In this document: one piece after another, positions 44,542-51,139 of the stretch
Position numbering within the stretch: the stretch's first letter is position 1
How the letters are laid out: every line of letters begins with the position of its first letter
Source of the DNA: an uncultured bacterium
GTDB lineage: Bacteria > Actinomycetota > Coriobacteriia > Coriobacteriales > Coriobacteriaceae
Direction: 5' to 3'
NCBI GenBank assembly: GCA_905214615.1
Contig: CAJMMX010000006.1
Coordinates: forward strand, 1 to 51,139
Length of the DNA stretch: 51,139 nt
Position numbers and translations under genes: made by a program
The notes under the pieces: model-generated
The model's database searches: none
Told to the model about the DNA's origin: nothing
Seen by the model: the letters and a program-made list of their open reading frames with translations, nothing else

Positions 44542-45798
44542 ATGGCTTCCACCAACTCCAACAAGGGTCGCGCCGTCGTGCTTTCCGCCGCGTGCGTCAC
44601 CATGTTCTTCATCAGCTCCATCGCGCTGTATTCCGTCGTGAGCAAGAACCTGCTCGCCGTCTACCCCGAGTGGTCCAGCGCTCTTACCTGGGCCTTCCCG
44701 GTCTTTCAGACCATCATGGCCGTGACGGGCATCTTCGCCGGCCGTATCTCCGACAAGATCGGCCCCCGCAACGTCGTGATCGCCGCCGCCGTGTGCTACG
44801 GCGTGGGCTGGTTCATGTCCGGCACCGTCACCGAGCCGTGGCAGTTCTACCTGTGGTTCTCGCTCGTCGCCGCCATCGGCAACGGTCTGGGTTACAACCC
44901 CGCGCTCACCACCGGCCAAAAGTGGTTCATCGACAAGAAGGGTCTCGCCTCCGGCATCACCCTTGCCGCTTCGACCGCCGGCCCCGCCGTGCTGTCCCCG
45001 GTGCTCGCCTCACTGCTCATCCCGAGCCTGGGCATCTTTGGCGCCCTCAAGGCACTCGGCGTCATCTTCTTTGTGACGATCGCCGCCTCCGCCCTGTTCC
45101 TGAAGGCCCCCGAGGCCGGCTGGCTGCCCGAGGGCTTCGAGGCCCCCAAGGGCGGAGCGCACGCCGGCACCTTCGGTGACCTCACTCCGGGCGAGATGGT
45201 CAAGACCCCGCGCTTCTGGGTCCTCATCGTCACCTTCGCCTTTGCCGCCACCGCGGGTACCCTGCTCGTAGGCAAGGTTGCCTCCATCGCCGCCGTCCAG
45301 CTCTTCGCCGACCCCACGAGCGCCGCAGCTGTCGCCCTCGGCGGCGTGGTGGTCTCCGTCAACACCTGCGCCAACCTGGTCGGTCGCCTGTCCTTTGGTC
45401 AGATCATCGACAAGCTCGGCGCCTATAAGTCGCTGCTCATCAGCCTTGTCGTCACCATCGTCGCGCTCGTCATCATGTCGATGAGCTTTACGCAGAGCAT
45501 GTTCTTTGTGGCACTCGCCCTGCTCGGCTTTAGCTTTGGCGCCCTGCTCGTCATCTACCCGCCGCTCACTGGTGGCGCCTTTGGCACCAGCAACATCGGC
45601 GTCAACTACGGCATCATGTTCCTGGGCTATGCCGCTTCCACCTGGATCAGCCAGCCCATCACCGCCGTGCTGTATCACGCCGAGGCCGGCAGCGCCGCCT
45701 ACCAGCAGTCCTTCTACGGCGCCATCGTGATCGCCGCCACCGCCGTCGTGCTCACCGTCTATATGATGGTCTCCGACAGCAAGAAGAAGTCCGCTTAG
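44542..45798 (+). CDS. MFS transporter, oxalate/formate antiporter-like (OFA family)
   Basis: 418 aa, 12 predicted spans. VFQTIMAVTGIFAGRISDKIGPRNVV and GNGLGYNPALTTGQKWFIDKKGLASG match the OFA group. The likely cargo is a carboxylate or sugar acid, in keeping with neighbouring oxidoreductases. RBS GAAAGAG. 66 nt after the SDR gene. Confidence 0.87.
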   Translation: MASTNSNKGRAVVLSAACVTMFFISSIALYSVVSKNLLAVYPEWSSALTWAFPVFQTIMAVTGIFAGRISDKIGPRNVVIAAAVCYGVGWFMSGTVTEPWQFYLWFSLVAAIGNGLGYNPALTTGQKWFIDKKGLASGITLAASTAGPAVLSPVLASLLIPSLGIFGALKALGVIFFVTIAASALFLKAPEAGWLPEGFEAPKGGAHAGTFGDLTPGEMVKTPRFWVLIVTFAFAATAGTLLVGKVASIAAVQLFADPTSAAAVALGGVVVSVNTCANLVGRLSFGQIIDKLGAYKSLLISLVVTIVALVIMSMSFTQSMFFVALALLGFSFGALLVIYPPLTGGAFGTSNIGVNYGIMFLGYAASTWISQPITAVLYHAEAGSAAYQQSFYGAIVIAATAVVLTVYMMVSDSKKKSA

Positions 45799-45807
45799 TC
45801 GTATCGA

Positions 45808-45836
45808 TGTGACAAAGGGACAGCCCCTTTGTCACA
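45808..45836. repeat. CAAAGGGACTGTCCCTTTG short palindrome, copy 4
   Basis: TGTGACAAAGGG-ACAGC-CCCTTTGTCACA, 12-bp perfect arms, in the 69-nt gap between MFS and Gfo/Idh/MocA genes inside the operon. Confidence 0.75.
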
Positions 45837-45867
45837 TTCGGCAGCCACCAATTATTAAGGAGTCGAA

Positions 45868-46908
45868 ATGTCTGAGCTCAACCCCGTCCGCATTGCCGTT
45901 ATCGGCGCCGGCGCCATGGGCCGCAACCACATCCGCTTTGTCACCGAGGAGCCCGAGGCCGAGCTCGTCGCCATCGCCGACGCCTTTGAGGGCGCCCGCG
46001 CCACGGCCGAGTCCGCCGGCGTGCCGTTTTACACCGATCCTGCCCAGATGATGGACGAGGTCAAGCCCGAGGCCGTCATTATCGCCACCCCCAACGACCT
46101 GCACCTGGGCGTTGCCCGCGAGGCTGTGAAGCGCAACATCGTGCCGCTGGTCGAAAAGCCGATCTCCAACGATCTCGAGGATGCCCAGGCCTTCGCCGCC
46201 GAGGCCGAGACCGCCGGCGTGCCCGTGCTCGTGGGCCAGCACCGTCGCCACAACCCGTTTGTGAACAAGGCCAAGGAGATCATCGAGTCCGGCGAGCTGG
46301 GCAAGCTCACCGTGTCGAGCTTCCACTATATGATCTATAAGAACGACGAGTACTTCGATGTCGAGTGGCGCCGCAAGAAGGGTGCCGGCCCGATCCTGGT
46401 TAACCTGGTTCACGACGTCGACCTGCTCCGCTATCTGCTGGGCGAGCCCGTTGCCGTCCAGGGTATGCAGTCCAGCGCCGCCCGCGGTTTTGAGACCGAG
46501 GACTCCGCCGTGGTCAACGTTCGCTTTGCCGATGGCGCGCTCGCAAGCATGACCATCTCCGATGCCACCGCCAGCCCCTGGAACTGGGAGGCCACCGCTC
46601 GCGAGGACCCGCAGTACCGTCCCTTCGACGCCGACGCCTACTTTATCGGCGGAACCTTGGGCGCCCTTTCGCTGCCCCGCCTGCACCAGTTCTCCTACGA
46701 CGGCGCCTCCAACTGGCACAAGCCGCTGCAGATGGAGATTCCGGCCGTCGACCCGGCGCTGCCGCACAAGATGCAGCTCAAGCACTTTGTGAAGGTCGTC
46801 CGCCGCGAGGTCGAGCCCGTCGTGACCCCCGCCGACAACGTCAAGACGCTCACGCTGCTTAACGCCATCAAGGAGGCTGCCGAGACCGGCCAGCTCGTCG
46901 AGCTGTAA
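45868..46908 (+). CDS. Gfo/Idh/MocA family oxidoreductase
   Basis: 346-aa NAD(P)-dependent dehydrogenase. Rossmann GAGAMG (13-18), EKP signature near 96-98 and a C-terminal alpha/beta domain with GGPILVNLVHDVDLLRYL-like segment (AGPILVNLVHDVDLLRYLLG, cited in part; the catalytic His is in VHDVD). Family members act on inositols, sugars and sugar acids. With the SDR and MFS it forms a catabolic operon, probably for a sugar-acid or polyol. RBS AAGGAG. Confidence 0.92.
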   Translation: MSELNPVRIAVIGAGAMGRNHIRFVTEEPEAELVAIADAFEGARATAESAGVPFYTDPAQMMDEVKPEAVIIATPNDLHLGVAREAVKRNIVPLVEKPISNDLEDAQAFAAEAETAGVPVLVGQHRRHNPFVNKAKEIIESGELGKLTVSSFHYMIYKNDEYFDVEWRRKKGAGPILVNLVHDVDLLRYLLGEPVAVQGMQSSAARGFETEDSAVVNVRFADGALASMTISDATASPWNWEATAREDPQYRPFDADAYFIGGTLGALSLPRLHQFSYDGASNWHKPLQMEIPAVDPALPHKMQLKHFVKVVRREVEPVVTPADNVKTLTLLNAIKEAAETGQLVEL

Positions 46909-46981
46909 TGCCTTAAGAGCGGCCGCGGCAGAAACCCCATGCCGAGTCCCTCGGTCTGCCATCAACAAGTCCCTCTTCTTT

Positions 46982-47016
46982 GCCCCGCGAGCAGCCTCCT
47001 GACCGCGGGGCATTTT
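46982..47016 (+). terminator. Terminator of the SDR-MFS-oxidoreductase operon
   Basis: Stem GCCCCGCG / CGCGGGGC (46982-46989 with 47004-47011) and ATTTT. 73 nt after the last stop codon. Confidence 0.85.
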
Positions 47017-47078
47017 GCTACCTTGCCGACGATTTTTCTGGGGCGGGGGCTATTTTGCACCTCGGCTTGATTCGTTCG

Positions 47079-47236
47079 CCACGAAACGCACCTATCTACT
47101 ACGTTTAACCGATTGCCCTTAACCATGCCAAATTTCGCGAAATAAAAGTCGCAGGTAGACGGCTTGCGTATTCTCGGAAAACCGGGGGATGGTCGACCCA
47201 TACGGTTCAAACGTAGTAGATAGGCCGCTTTCGTGG
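47079..47236. repeat. MITE-like element with TACTACG terminal repeats, copy 2
   Basis: About 158 bp with terminal inverted repeats of about 30 bp (CCACGAAA...CTATCTACTACGTTT and complement). Internal CGCAGGTAGAcgGCTTGCG matches copy 1 at 37674. It fills most of the gap between the Gfo terminator and tex. Confidence 0.75.
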
Positions 47237-47319
47237 CGCGGCCCCAAAACAGTCTTTTGGGGCGGGTGGTATCCTTGGTAGCCCTGTGCTGCAAACGCAC
47301 CTTAAACGCAAGGAGTCCC

Positions 47320-49467
47320 ATGGATCTTATCGCCCAGCTCGCCCGCGAGCTTAACCTTAAGGCCGCCAACGTCGAGGCGGCCGTCAAGCTCATCGACGAG
47401 GGCAACACCATCCCCTTTATCTCGCGCTACCGCAAGGAAGCCACGGGCGGCATGGACGACGTCGCCCTGCGCGCACTCGACGAGCGCCTGTCCTACCTGC
47501 GCAATCTTGAGCAGCGTAAAGAGGACGTCATTCTGCTCATCGACGCCCAAGGCAAGCTCACGCCCGAGCTCGAGGCACAGATCCGCGAGGCCACGCAGCT
47601 CCAGCGTGTCGAGGACCTCTACAAGCCCTACCGCAAAAAGCGCATGACCCGCGCGCAGAAGGCCCGCGAGGCCGGCCTGGAGCCGCTCGCCAACATGATC
47701 ATCATGCAGGCCTCGGCCAAGGGCAGTGCGCTCGACACCGCCGCGGCATACGTTAACGAGGAGGCCGGCTTCGACACGCCCGAGAAGGCGCTTGCCGGCG
47801 CCGCCGACATCGTGGCCGAGACGGTAGCCGAGGACCCCGAGAACGTCGCCGACCTGCGCGCCTTTACGCAAAACACCGCCGATATCGTCGTCGAGGCGAC
47901 CGACCCCGCGGAGAAAACTCCCTACGAGCCTTACTACAACTTTGACGAGCCGCTGCGCCGCATCCCTAACCACCGCGTGCTGGCTATCGACCGCGGTGAG
48001 CGCGAGGGTAAGCTCCGCGTGCGCGTGAACGTCGACGGCGCTGCCGCCACGGCGCGCCTCGGCAGCCGTTGGCCCCGACGCCAGGGCGTCTTCGCTCCCA
48101 TCTTCGATGCCGCCATCGCCGATGGTTACAAGCGCCTCATGGCCCCCTCGCTGGAGCGCGAGGCCCGCGCCAAGCTCACCGTCCGCGCGCAGACCGAGGC
48201 CATCAACGTCTTTGCCAAGAATCTCGAGGGTCTGCTCTCGGCACGCCCCGTCCGCGGCGCCCGCGTGCTCGCGCTCGACCCGGGCTACCGCACCGGCTGC
48301 AAGGTCGCCGTCATGGACGAGACCGGCAAGCTACTCGACCACGGCGTGGTCTACCCCACCAAGCCGCGCCACGACGTCGCCGGCACCAAGCGCGAGCTCG
48401 CCCGCCTCGTCAAGAAAGACGGCGTCAACACCATCGTCATCGGCAACGGCACCGCCAGCCGCGAGACCGAGGAAGTCGTCTCGGAGTTCATCTCCGAGCA
48501 GGCGCCCAGCCTTCGCTACACCATCGTCAACGAGGCCGGCGCATCGGTGTACTCCGCTTCCGAGCTCGCAAGCCAGGAGTATCCCGACCTGGACGTCACC
48601 GTGCGCGGCGCCATGAGCCTGGGCCGCCGCCTGCAAGACCCGCTGGCAGAGCTCGTCAAGATTCCGCCCCAGTCCATCGGCGTGGGTCAATACCAGCACG
48701 ACCTTGACCAGGCCGAACTCTCGCGCACCCTGGGCCACGTGGTGGAGGACGTCGTCAACCGCGTGGGCGTCGACGTCAACACCGCGAGCGCGAGCCTGCT
48801 GGGCTACGTGTCGGGCATTACGCCAAGCGTAGCCAAAAACATCGTGGCCTACCGCGAGGAAAACGGCGCCTTTACCGATCGCCGCCAGCTCAAGAAGGTC
48901 CCCAAGCTGGGGCCCAAGGCATACCTCAACGCCGCAGGCTTCCTGCGTATTAGCGGCGGTAAGAACCCGCTCGACGCGACAAGCGTCCACCCCGAGAGCT
49001 ACGAGGTGGCCACGGCCGTCCTGGAGCGTGCCGGCGTTGCGGCAAGCGAGCTCAGCCGCGGCGGCATGCCCGACATTGAGCGTCGCCTTGGCAGCATTTC
49101 GGCACTGGCAAGCGACCTGGACTGTGGCACCCTGACGCTCATCGACATTGTCAACGAGCTCAAGAAGCCCGGTCGCGACCCGCGTGACAACGCGCCCGAG
49201 GTGGTCTTTAGCCGCTCGGCGCTTTCCATCGACGACTTGGAGCCCGGCATGGAACTCAAGGGCACGGTGCGCAACGTCGTCGACTTTGGCGCGTTCGTCG
49301 ACGTGGGCGTGCACCAGGACGGCCTCGTGCACACCTCCAAGCTGGCCAACCGCTTTGTCAAACACCCGAGCGACGTGGTACGCGTCGGTGACACGGTAAA
49401 GGTGTGGGTCGAAAAGGTCGATCGCGACCGCAAGAAGATCTCGCTCACCATGGTGCAGGGGAAGTAA
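47320..49467 (+). CDS. Tex family RNA-binding protein
   Basis: 715-aa transcription accessory protein. N-terminal Tex domain with IPFISRYRKEATGGMDD, YqgF-like domain (ALDPGYRTGCKVAVMDETGK), helix-hairpin-helix region (VGVDVNTASASLLGYVSGI, KNIVAYREENGAF) and C-terminal S1 domain (about 637-708, KGTVRNVVDFGAFVDVGVHQ). ATG at 47320 with AAGGAG; a longer open frame from 47233 lies in the repeat. Complete, monocistronic. Confidence 0.94.
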   Translation: MDLIAQLARELNLKAANVEAAVKLIDEGNTIPFISRYRKEATGGMDDVALRALDERLSYLRNLEQRKEDVILLIDAQGKLTPELEAQIREATQLQRVEDLYKPYRKKRMTRAQKAREAGLEPLANMIIMQASAKGSALDTAAAYVNEEAGFDTPEKALAGAADIVAETVAEDPENVADLRAFTQNTADIVVEATDPAEKTPYEPYYNFDEPLRRIPNHRVLAIDRGEREGKLRVRVNVDGAAATARLGSRWPRRQGVFAPIFDAAIADGYKRLMAPSLEREARAKLTVRAQTEAINVFAKNLEGLLSARPVRGARVLALDPGYRTGCKVAVMDETGKLLDHGVVYPTKPRHDVAGTKRELARLVKKDGVNTIVIGNGTASRETEEVVSEFISEQAPSLRYTIVNEAGASVYSASELASQEYPDLDVTVRGAMSLGRRLQDPLAELVKIPPQSIGVGQYQHDLDQAELSRTLGHVVEDVVNRVGVDVNTASASLLGYVSGITPSVAKNIVAYREENGAFTDRRQLKKVPKLGPKAYLNAAGFLRISGGKNPLDATSVHPESYEVATAVLERAGVAASELSRGGMPDIERRLGSISALASDLDCGTLTLIDIVNELKKPGRDPRDNAPEVVFSRSALSIDDLEPGMELKGTVRNVVDFGAFVDVGVHQDGLVHTSKLANRFVKHPSDVVRVGDTVKVWVEKVDRDRKKISLTMVQGK

Positions 49468-49506
49468 ACCGCCAAAGCGAACGTCCCCCTCTTCGCGGCG
49501 AGTGTC

Positions 49507-49539
49507 GCAAAGAGTGCGGGAATTCCCCGCACTCTTTGC
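49507..49539 (+). terminator. Perfect stem after tex
   Basis: 14-bp perfect stem GCAAAGAGTGCGGG / CCCGCACTCTTTGC with a 5-nt loop, 39 nt after the tex stop. There is no long T-tract. The -35 of the following small RNA overlaps its right arm. Confidence 0.65.
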
Positions 49540-49630
49540 CCCTTCGACAAAGTGGGGTATACTGTCCGCAGTGTGAAAAGCCTTCGTGCTTTTAGCGGCT
49601 GCGGGTACCTGTACCTACAGCCGCATTTTT
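49536..49630 (+). ncRNA. AbiF-type small RNA with its own promoter
   Basis: Promoter TTGCCC (49536-49541), 16 nt, TATACT (49558-49563), predicted start near 49570. The RNA of about 60 nt has hairpin AAAAGC-CTTCGT-GCTTTT (49576-49593), then stem GCGGCTG / CAGCCGC (49595-49601 with 49618-49624) containing an inner GGTAC-CT-GTACC, then ATTTTTC: an intrinsic terminator. It stands immediately before an Abi_2 gene, the arrangement of the abiF RNA motif. Recognition is from layout and motif; a covariance-model search would settle it. Confidence 0.75.
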
Positions 49631-49648
49631 CGTTTTGGAGGCTCGACT

Positions 49649-50782
49649 ATGAAGGAGCGCCCGCTCATCCCGGCAGAACAACAGGTCGCCCACCTCGCAG
49701 AGCGGGGCGTCCGCTTCGACATAATGAGCCCCGAGGATGCGGTTGCGTTCCTCCGCGACAAAAACTTCTTTTTCAAGGTCAAGGCGTTTGCGAAGTGCTT
49801 CTCAACGTATCGTAGCTCCGCGTCAGAGGGCTACGGACGCTACGTCAACCTAGACTTCGCCTACCTCGCCGAGCTCACCAGACTCGACCACCACCTCCGC
49901 GAGCACATCCTCTCGATGACGCTTGACATCGAGCACTACATGAAGGTCCATCTAAACCGGACGATGATGGACGACGGCGCCGACGGGAAGGAGATCCTCG
50001 ACCTCCTCTTCGCCCACGAGAGGGTGCGTAAGGAGAGGATGCTGGAGGAGCGGTTCGATCCAAGCGGGTCAGAAACAGCCGTCGAGAAGATGAAAGCCAT
50101 CGCCGACCGGCTAGATGGAGTGGGCGGCAGCGAGCGAGCGACGCTCTTCCTCGAGATGCTCCACATCGCCGAGGACCAGACTTTGGGGATAGACCCGGAG
50201 CACCTTGAGCGCAGCGTCTCGTACCTCGGAGACTCGAACTACACCCGGAACCTCGCGAATAAGTATGGCAGACGCGAGGACATGTACGTCTGGAACTACC
50301 TGGAACTCGTCTCCTTCGGGGGAATCATCGCGCTTTACAAGTTCTACTTCTACGACCTCAGGAGGGAACGCAGCCAGGAGGCCGAATCCGTCAAGCAGCT
50401 CCTGTTCCCCGTGAAGGCCCTGCGCAACGCGGCCGCTCATAACGGCAACGTTCTGAACACGATCGGGCAGCGCCTACAGAAGCCCGTCGGCTCCATCACG
50501 ACGGCCGCGCGGGAGGAGCTCAGAATCGACCAGGAGCTCGTCGCCCTTACAAAGCGCTTCCCCGTCATCCACGACTTCACCGCACTCGTACTCTGCTTCG
50601 ATAGAATCGTCAGCGATGCGGACGCGAGGTCGGAAAAGGCAGCAGGCCTGCGCACCCTGCGCGAGCGCTTCCTTGAGCACGCCGACTACTTCGAAAAGCA
50701 GATCGAGCTTGACCGAGGAATCAGGATGCTGGGGGAAGTCATGCGCTCGGGAGCCGATGCCATCTCCTCGAGCTCCCTATAG
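49649..50782 (+). CDS. Abi_2/AbiF-like abortive-infection protein
   Basis: 377-aa predicted HEPN ribonuclease. N-terminal Abi_2 signature (LIPAEQQVAHLAERGVRF, AVAFLRDKNFFFKVKAF) and a HEPN-type R-N-x3-H motif with R259 and H264 in LRNAAAHNGNVLN. A single motif means it would act as a dimer. Expected to be an RNA-cutting phage-defence toxin restrained or organised by the upstream small RNA. ATG at 49649 with TTTTGGAGG, located 19 nt after the small RNA terminator. Confidence 0.85.
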   Translation: MKERPLIPAEQQVAHLAERGVRFDIMSPEDAVAFLRDKNFFFKVKAFAKCFSTYRSSASEGYGRYVNLDFAYLAELTRLDHHLREHILSMTLDIEHYMKVHLNRTMMDDGADGKEILDLLFAHERVRKERMLEERFDPSGSETAVEKMKAIADRLDGVGGSERATLFLEMLHIAEDQTLGIDPEHLERSVSYLGDSNYTRNLANKYGRREDMYVWNYLELVSFGGIIALYKFYFYDLRRERSQEAESVKQLLFPVKALRNAAAHNGNVLNTIGQRLQKPVGSITTAAREELRIDQELVALTKRFPVIHDFTALVLCFDRIVSDADARSEKAAGLRTLRERFLEHADYFEKQIELDRGIRMLGEVMRSGADAISSSSL

Positions 50783-51091
50783 CTCTTCAGCCCCCTAATA
50801 GCCCCTTGCCACTTGGGCCCCGCTCGGACAGAGTGGGTTCGAGTAGGTTCGAGCAACTCAGCAGCAATCCGACTACCCGCTGCATGAAAACCGCAGCTCA
50901 GACGCATGACATGCCGTCCCATGAAGCAGCGGGTTCGGGTAAGAGTACGTCCGAGTGGTCAGAGTAGGGCCCGACTTCCCCCTCTTGGCGACGTGCAAAA
51001 TCGCGAATATTCAGCATCTCTCGATAGCCCCGCGGTGCCTCAGAGAGCCATAAAAGCAAAAACGGCCCCCGTTTTAGCGTCGTCTGAACTG
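50783..51091. other. Noncoding stretch after the Abi gene
   Basis: No convincing gene. Contains inverted repeat ACCCGCTGC (50875-50883) / GCAGCGGGT (50926-50934) and tandem GTTCGAGTAGGTTCGAG. A minus-strand frame of 70 codons (50898-51110) runs through the terminal hairpin and is probably chance. Confidence 0.4.
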
Positions 51092-51130
51092 CCTCCCATT
51101 TCTTGGACACAAGAAATGGGAGGCTTTTTT
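51092..51130 (+). terminator. Terminal hairpin, terminator or mobile-element end
   Basis: 14-bp stem CCTCCCATTTCTTG / CAAGAAATGGGAGG, loop GACA, then C and six T. An ATG follows at once and the window stops after three codons (ATGGCTGGA). The flanking TGAACTGCCTCCC resembles IS3-family ends, so this may be an insertion-sequence edge; too little is visible to decide. Confidence 0.55.
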
Positions 51131-51139
51131 ATGGCTGGA

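Noticed and set aside
43429..44919. 496-codon minus-strand frame opposite the SDR gene
   Set aside because: Antisense to an intact SDR with all motifs; starts inside the MFS gene and ends in the lysR promoter.
50830..50860. GGTTCGAG strings resembling a tRNA T-arm
   Set aside because: No acceptor stem, anticodon arm or D-arm can be folded around them.
50898..51110. 70-codon minus-strand frame starting inside the terminal hairpin
   Set aside because: No domain, start codon lies in the inverted repeat, and it overlaps a likely terminator or element end.

Overview
The window looks like chromosomal DNA from a high-GC, anaerobic, gut-type actinobacterium, most likely of the class Coriobacteriia (Collinsella-like). 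This is an inference from the roughly 60% GC coding style, the gene order prfA-prmC-threonylcarbamoyl-AMP synthase-upp-atpIBEFHAGDC-murA, an ATP synthase b subunit with a signal-peptide-like N-terminus, and sugar use through the PTS and glycoside hydrolase family 4. No rRNA or tRNA gene lies fully inside the window. The far left edge resembles the leader of an rRNA operon on the minus strand, but this is weak.

Layout. 0.2-4.5 kb: phosphoglucomutase-like enzyme, a homocysteine S-methyltransferase co-transcribed with a DtxR/MntR-type metal regulator, and a divergent peptidase T, with a perfect palindrome between the last two. 4.8-23 kb: a long minus-strand housekeeping block read leftward: M20 peptidase, prfA, prmC, [hicAB], threonylcarbamoyl-AMP synthase, glpK, upp, the complete F1Fo ATP synthase operon, murA and an LCP-family cell-wall ligase. 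The hicAB toxin-antitoxin pair sits inside this conserved order. 23-26 kb: a polar amino-acid ABC importer in one operon with the M20 peptidase. 26-30 kb: aldose epimerase, a membrane-anchored hypothetical and a divergent MFS exporter. 30-34.5 kb: PTS EIICB plus 6-phospho-alpha-glucosidase under a divergent RpiR regulator, then a low-molecular-weight protein tyrosine phosphatase. 34.7-37.5 kb: an AAA ATPase (DUF4143 type) flanked by two copies of a palindromic repeat, a small TIGR04076-like protein and pyridoxal(amine) kinase. 38-42.3 kb: a MarR-heterodimeric ABC exporter operon with a clear promoter-operator. 42.5-47 kb: a LysR regulator divergent from an SDR-MFS-Gfo/Idh/MocA catabolic operon. 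47.3-49.5 kb: Tex. 49.5-50.8 kb: an Abi_2/AbiF-type HEPN protein preceded by its own small structured RNA. The right end has a hairpin resembling the edge of a mobile element.

The most unusual content is between the genes. At least seven families of palindromic or structured repeats occupy the intergenic spaces. The most striking is a ~145-200 bp element seen in three full copies and one truncated copy. It has a 12-13 bp hairpin abutting (within 0-1 nt) the stop codon of the upstream minus-strand gene, then a long interrupted stem. The stem sequences differ completely between copies while pairing is kept, and an apical GACC-TTCT-GGTC hairpin and a bulged A are constant. That is the pattern expected of a selected RNA (or single-stranded DNA) structure. 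It and the AbiF-RNA/AbiF pair are the best candidates for follow-up.
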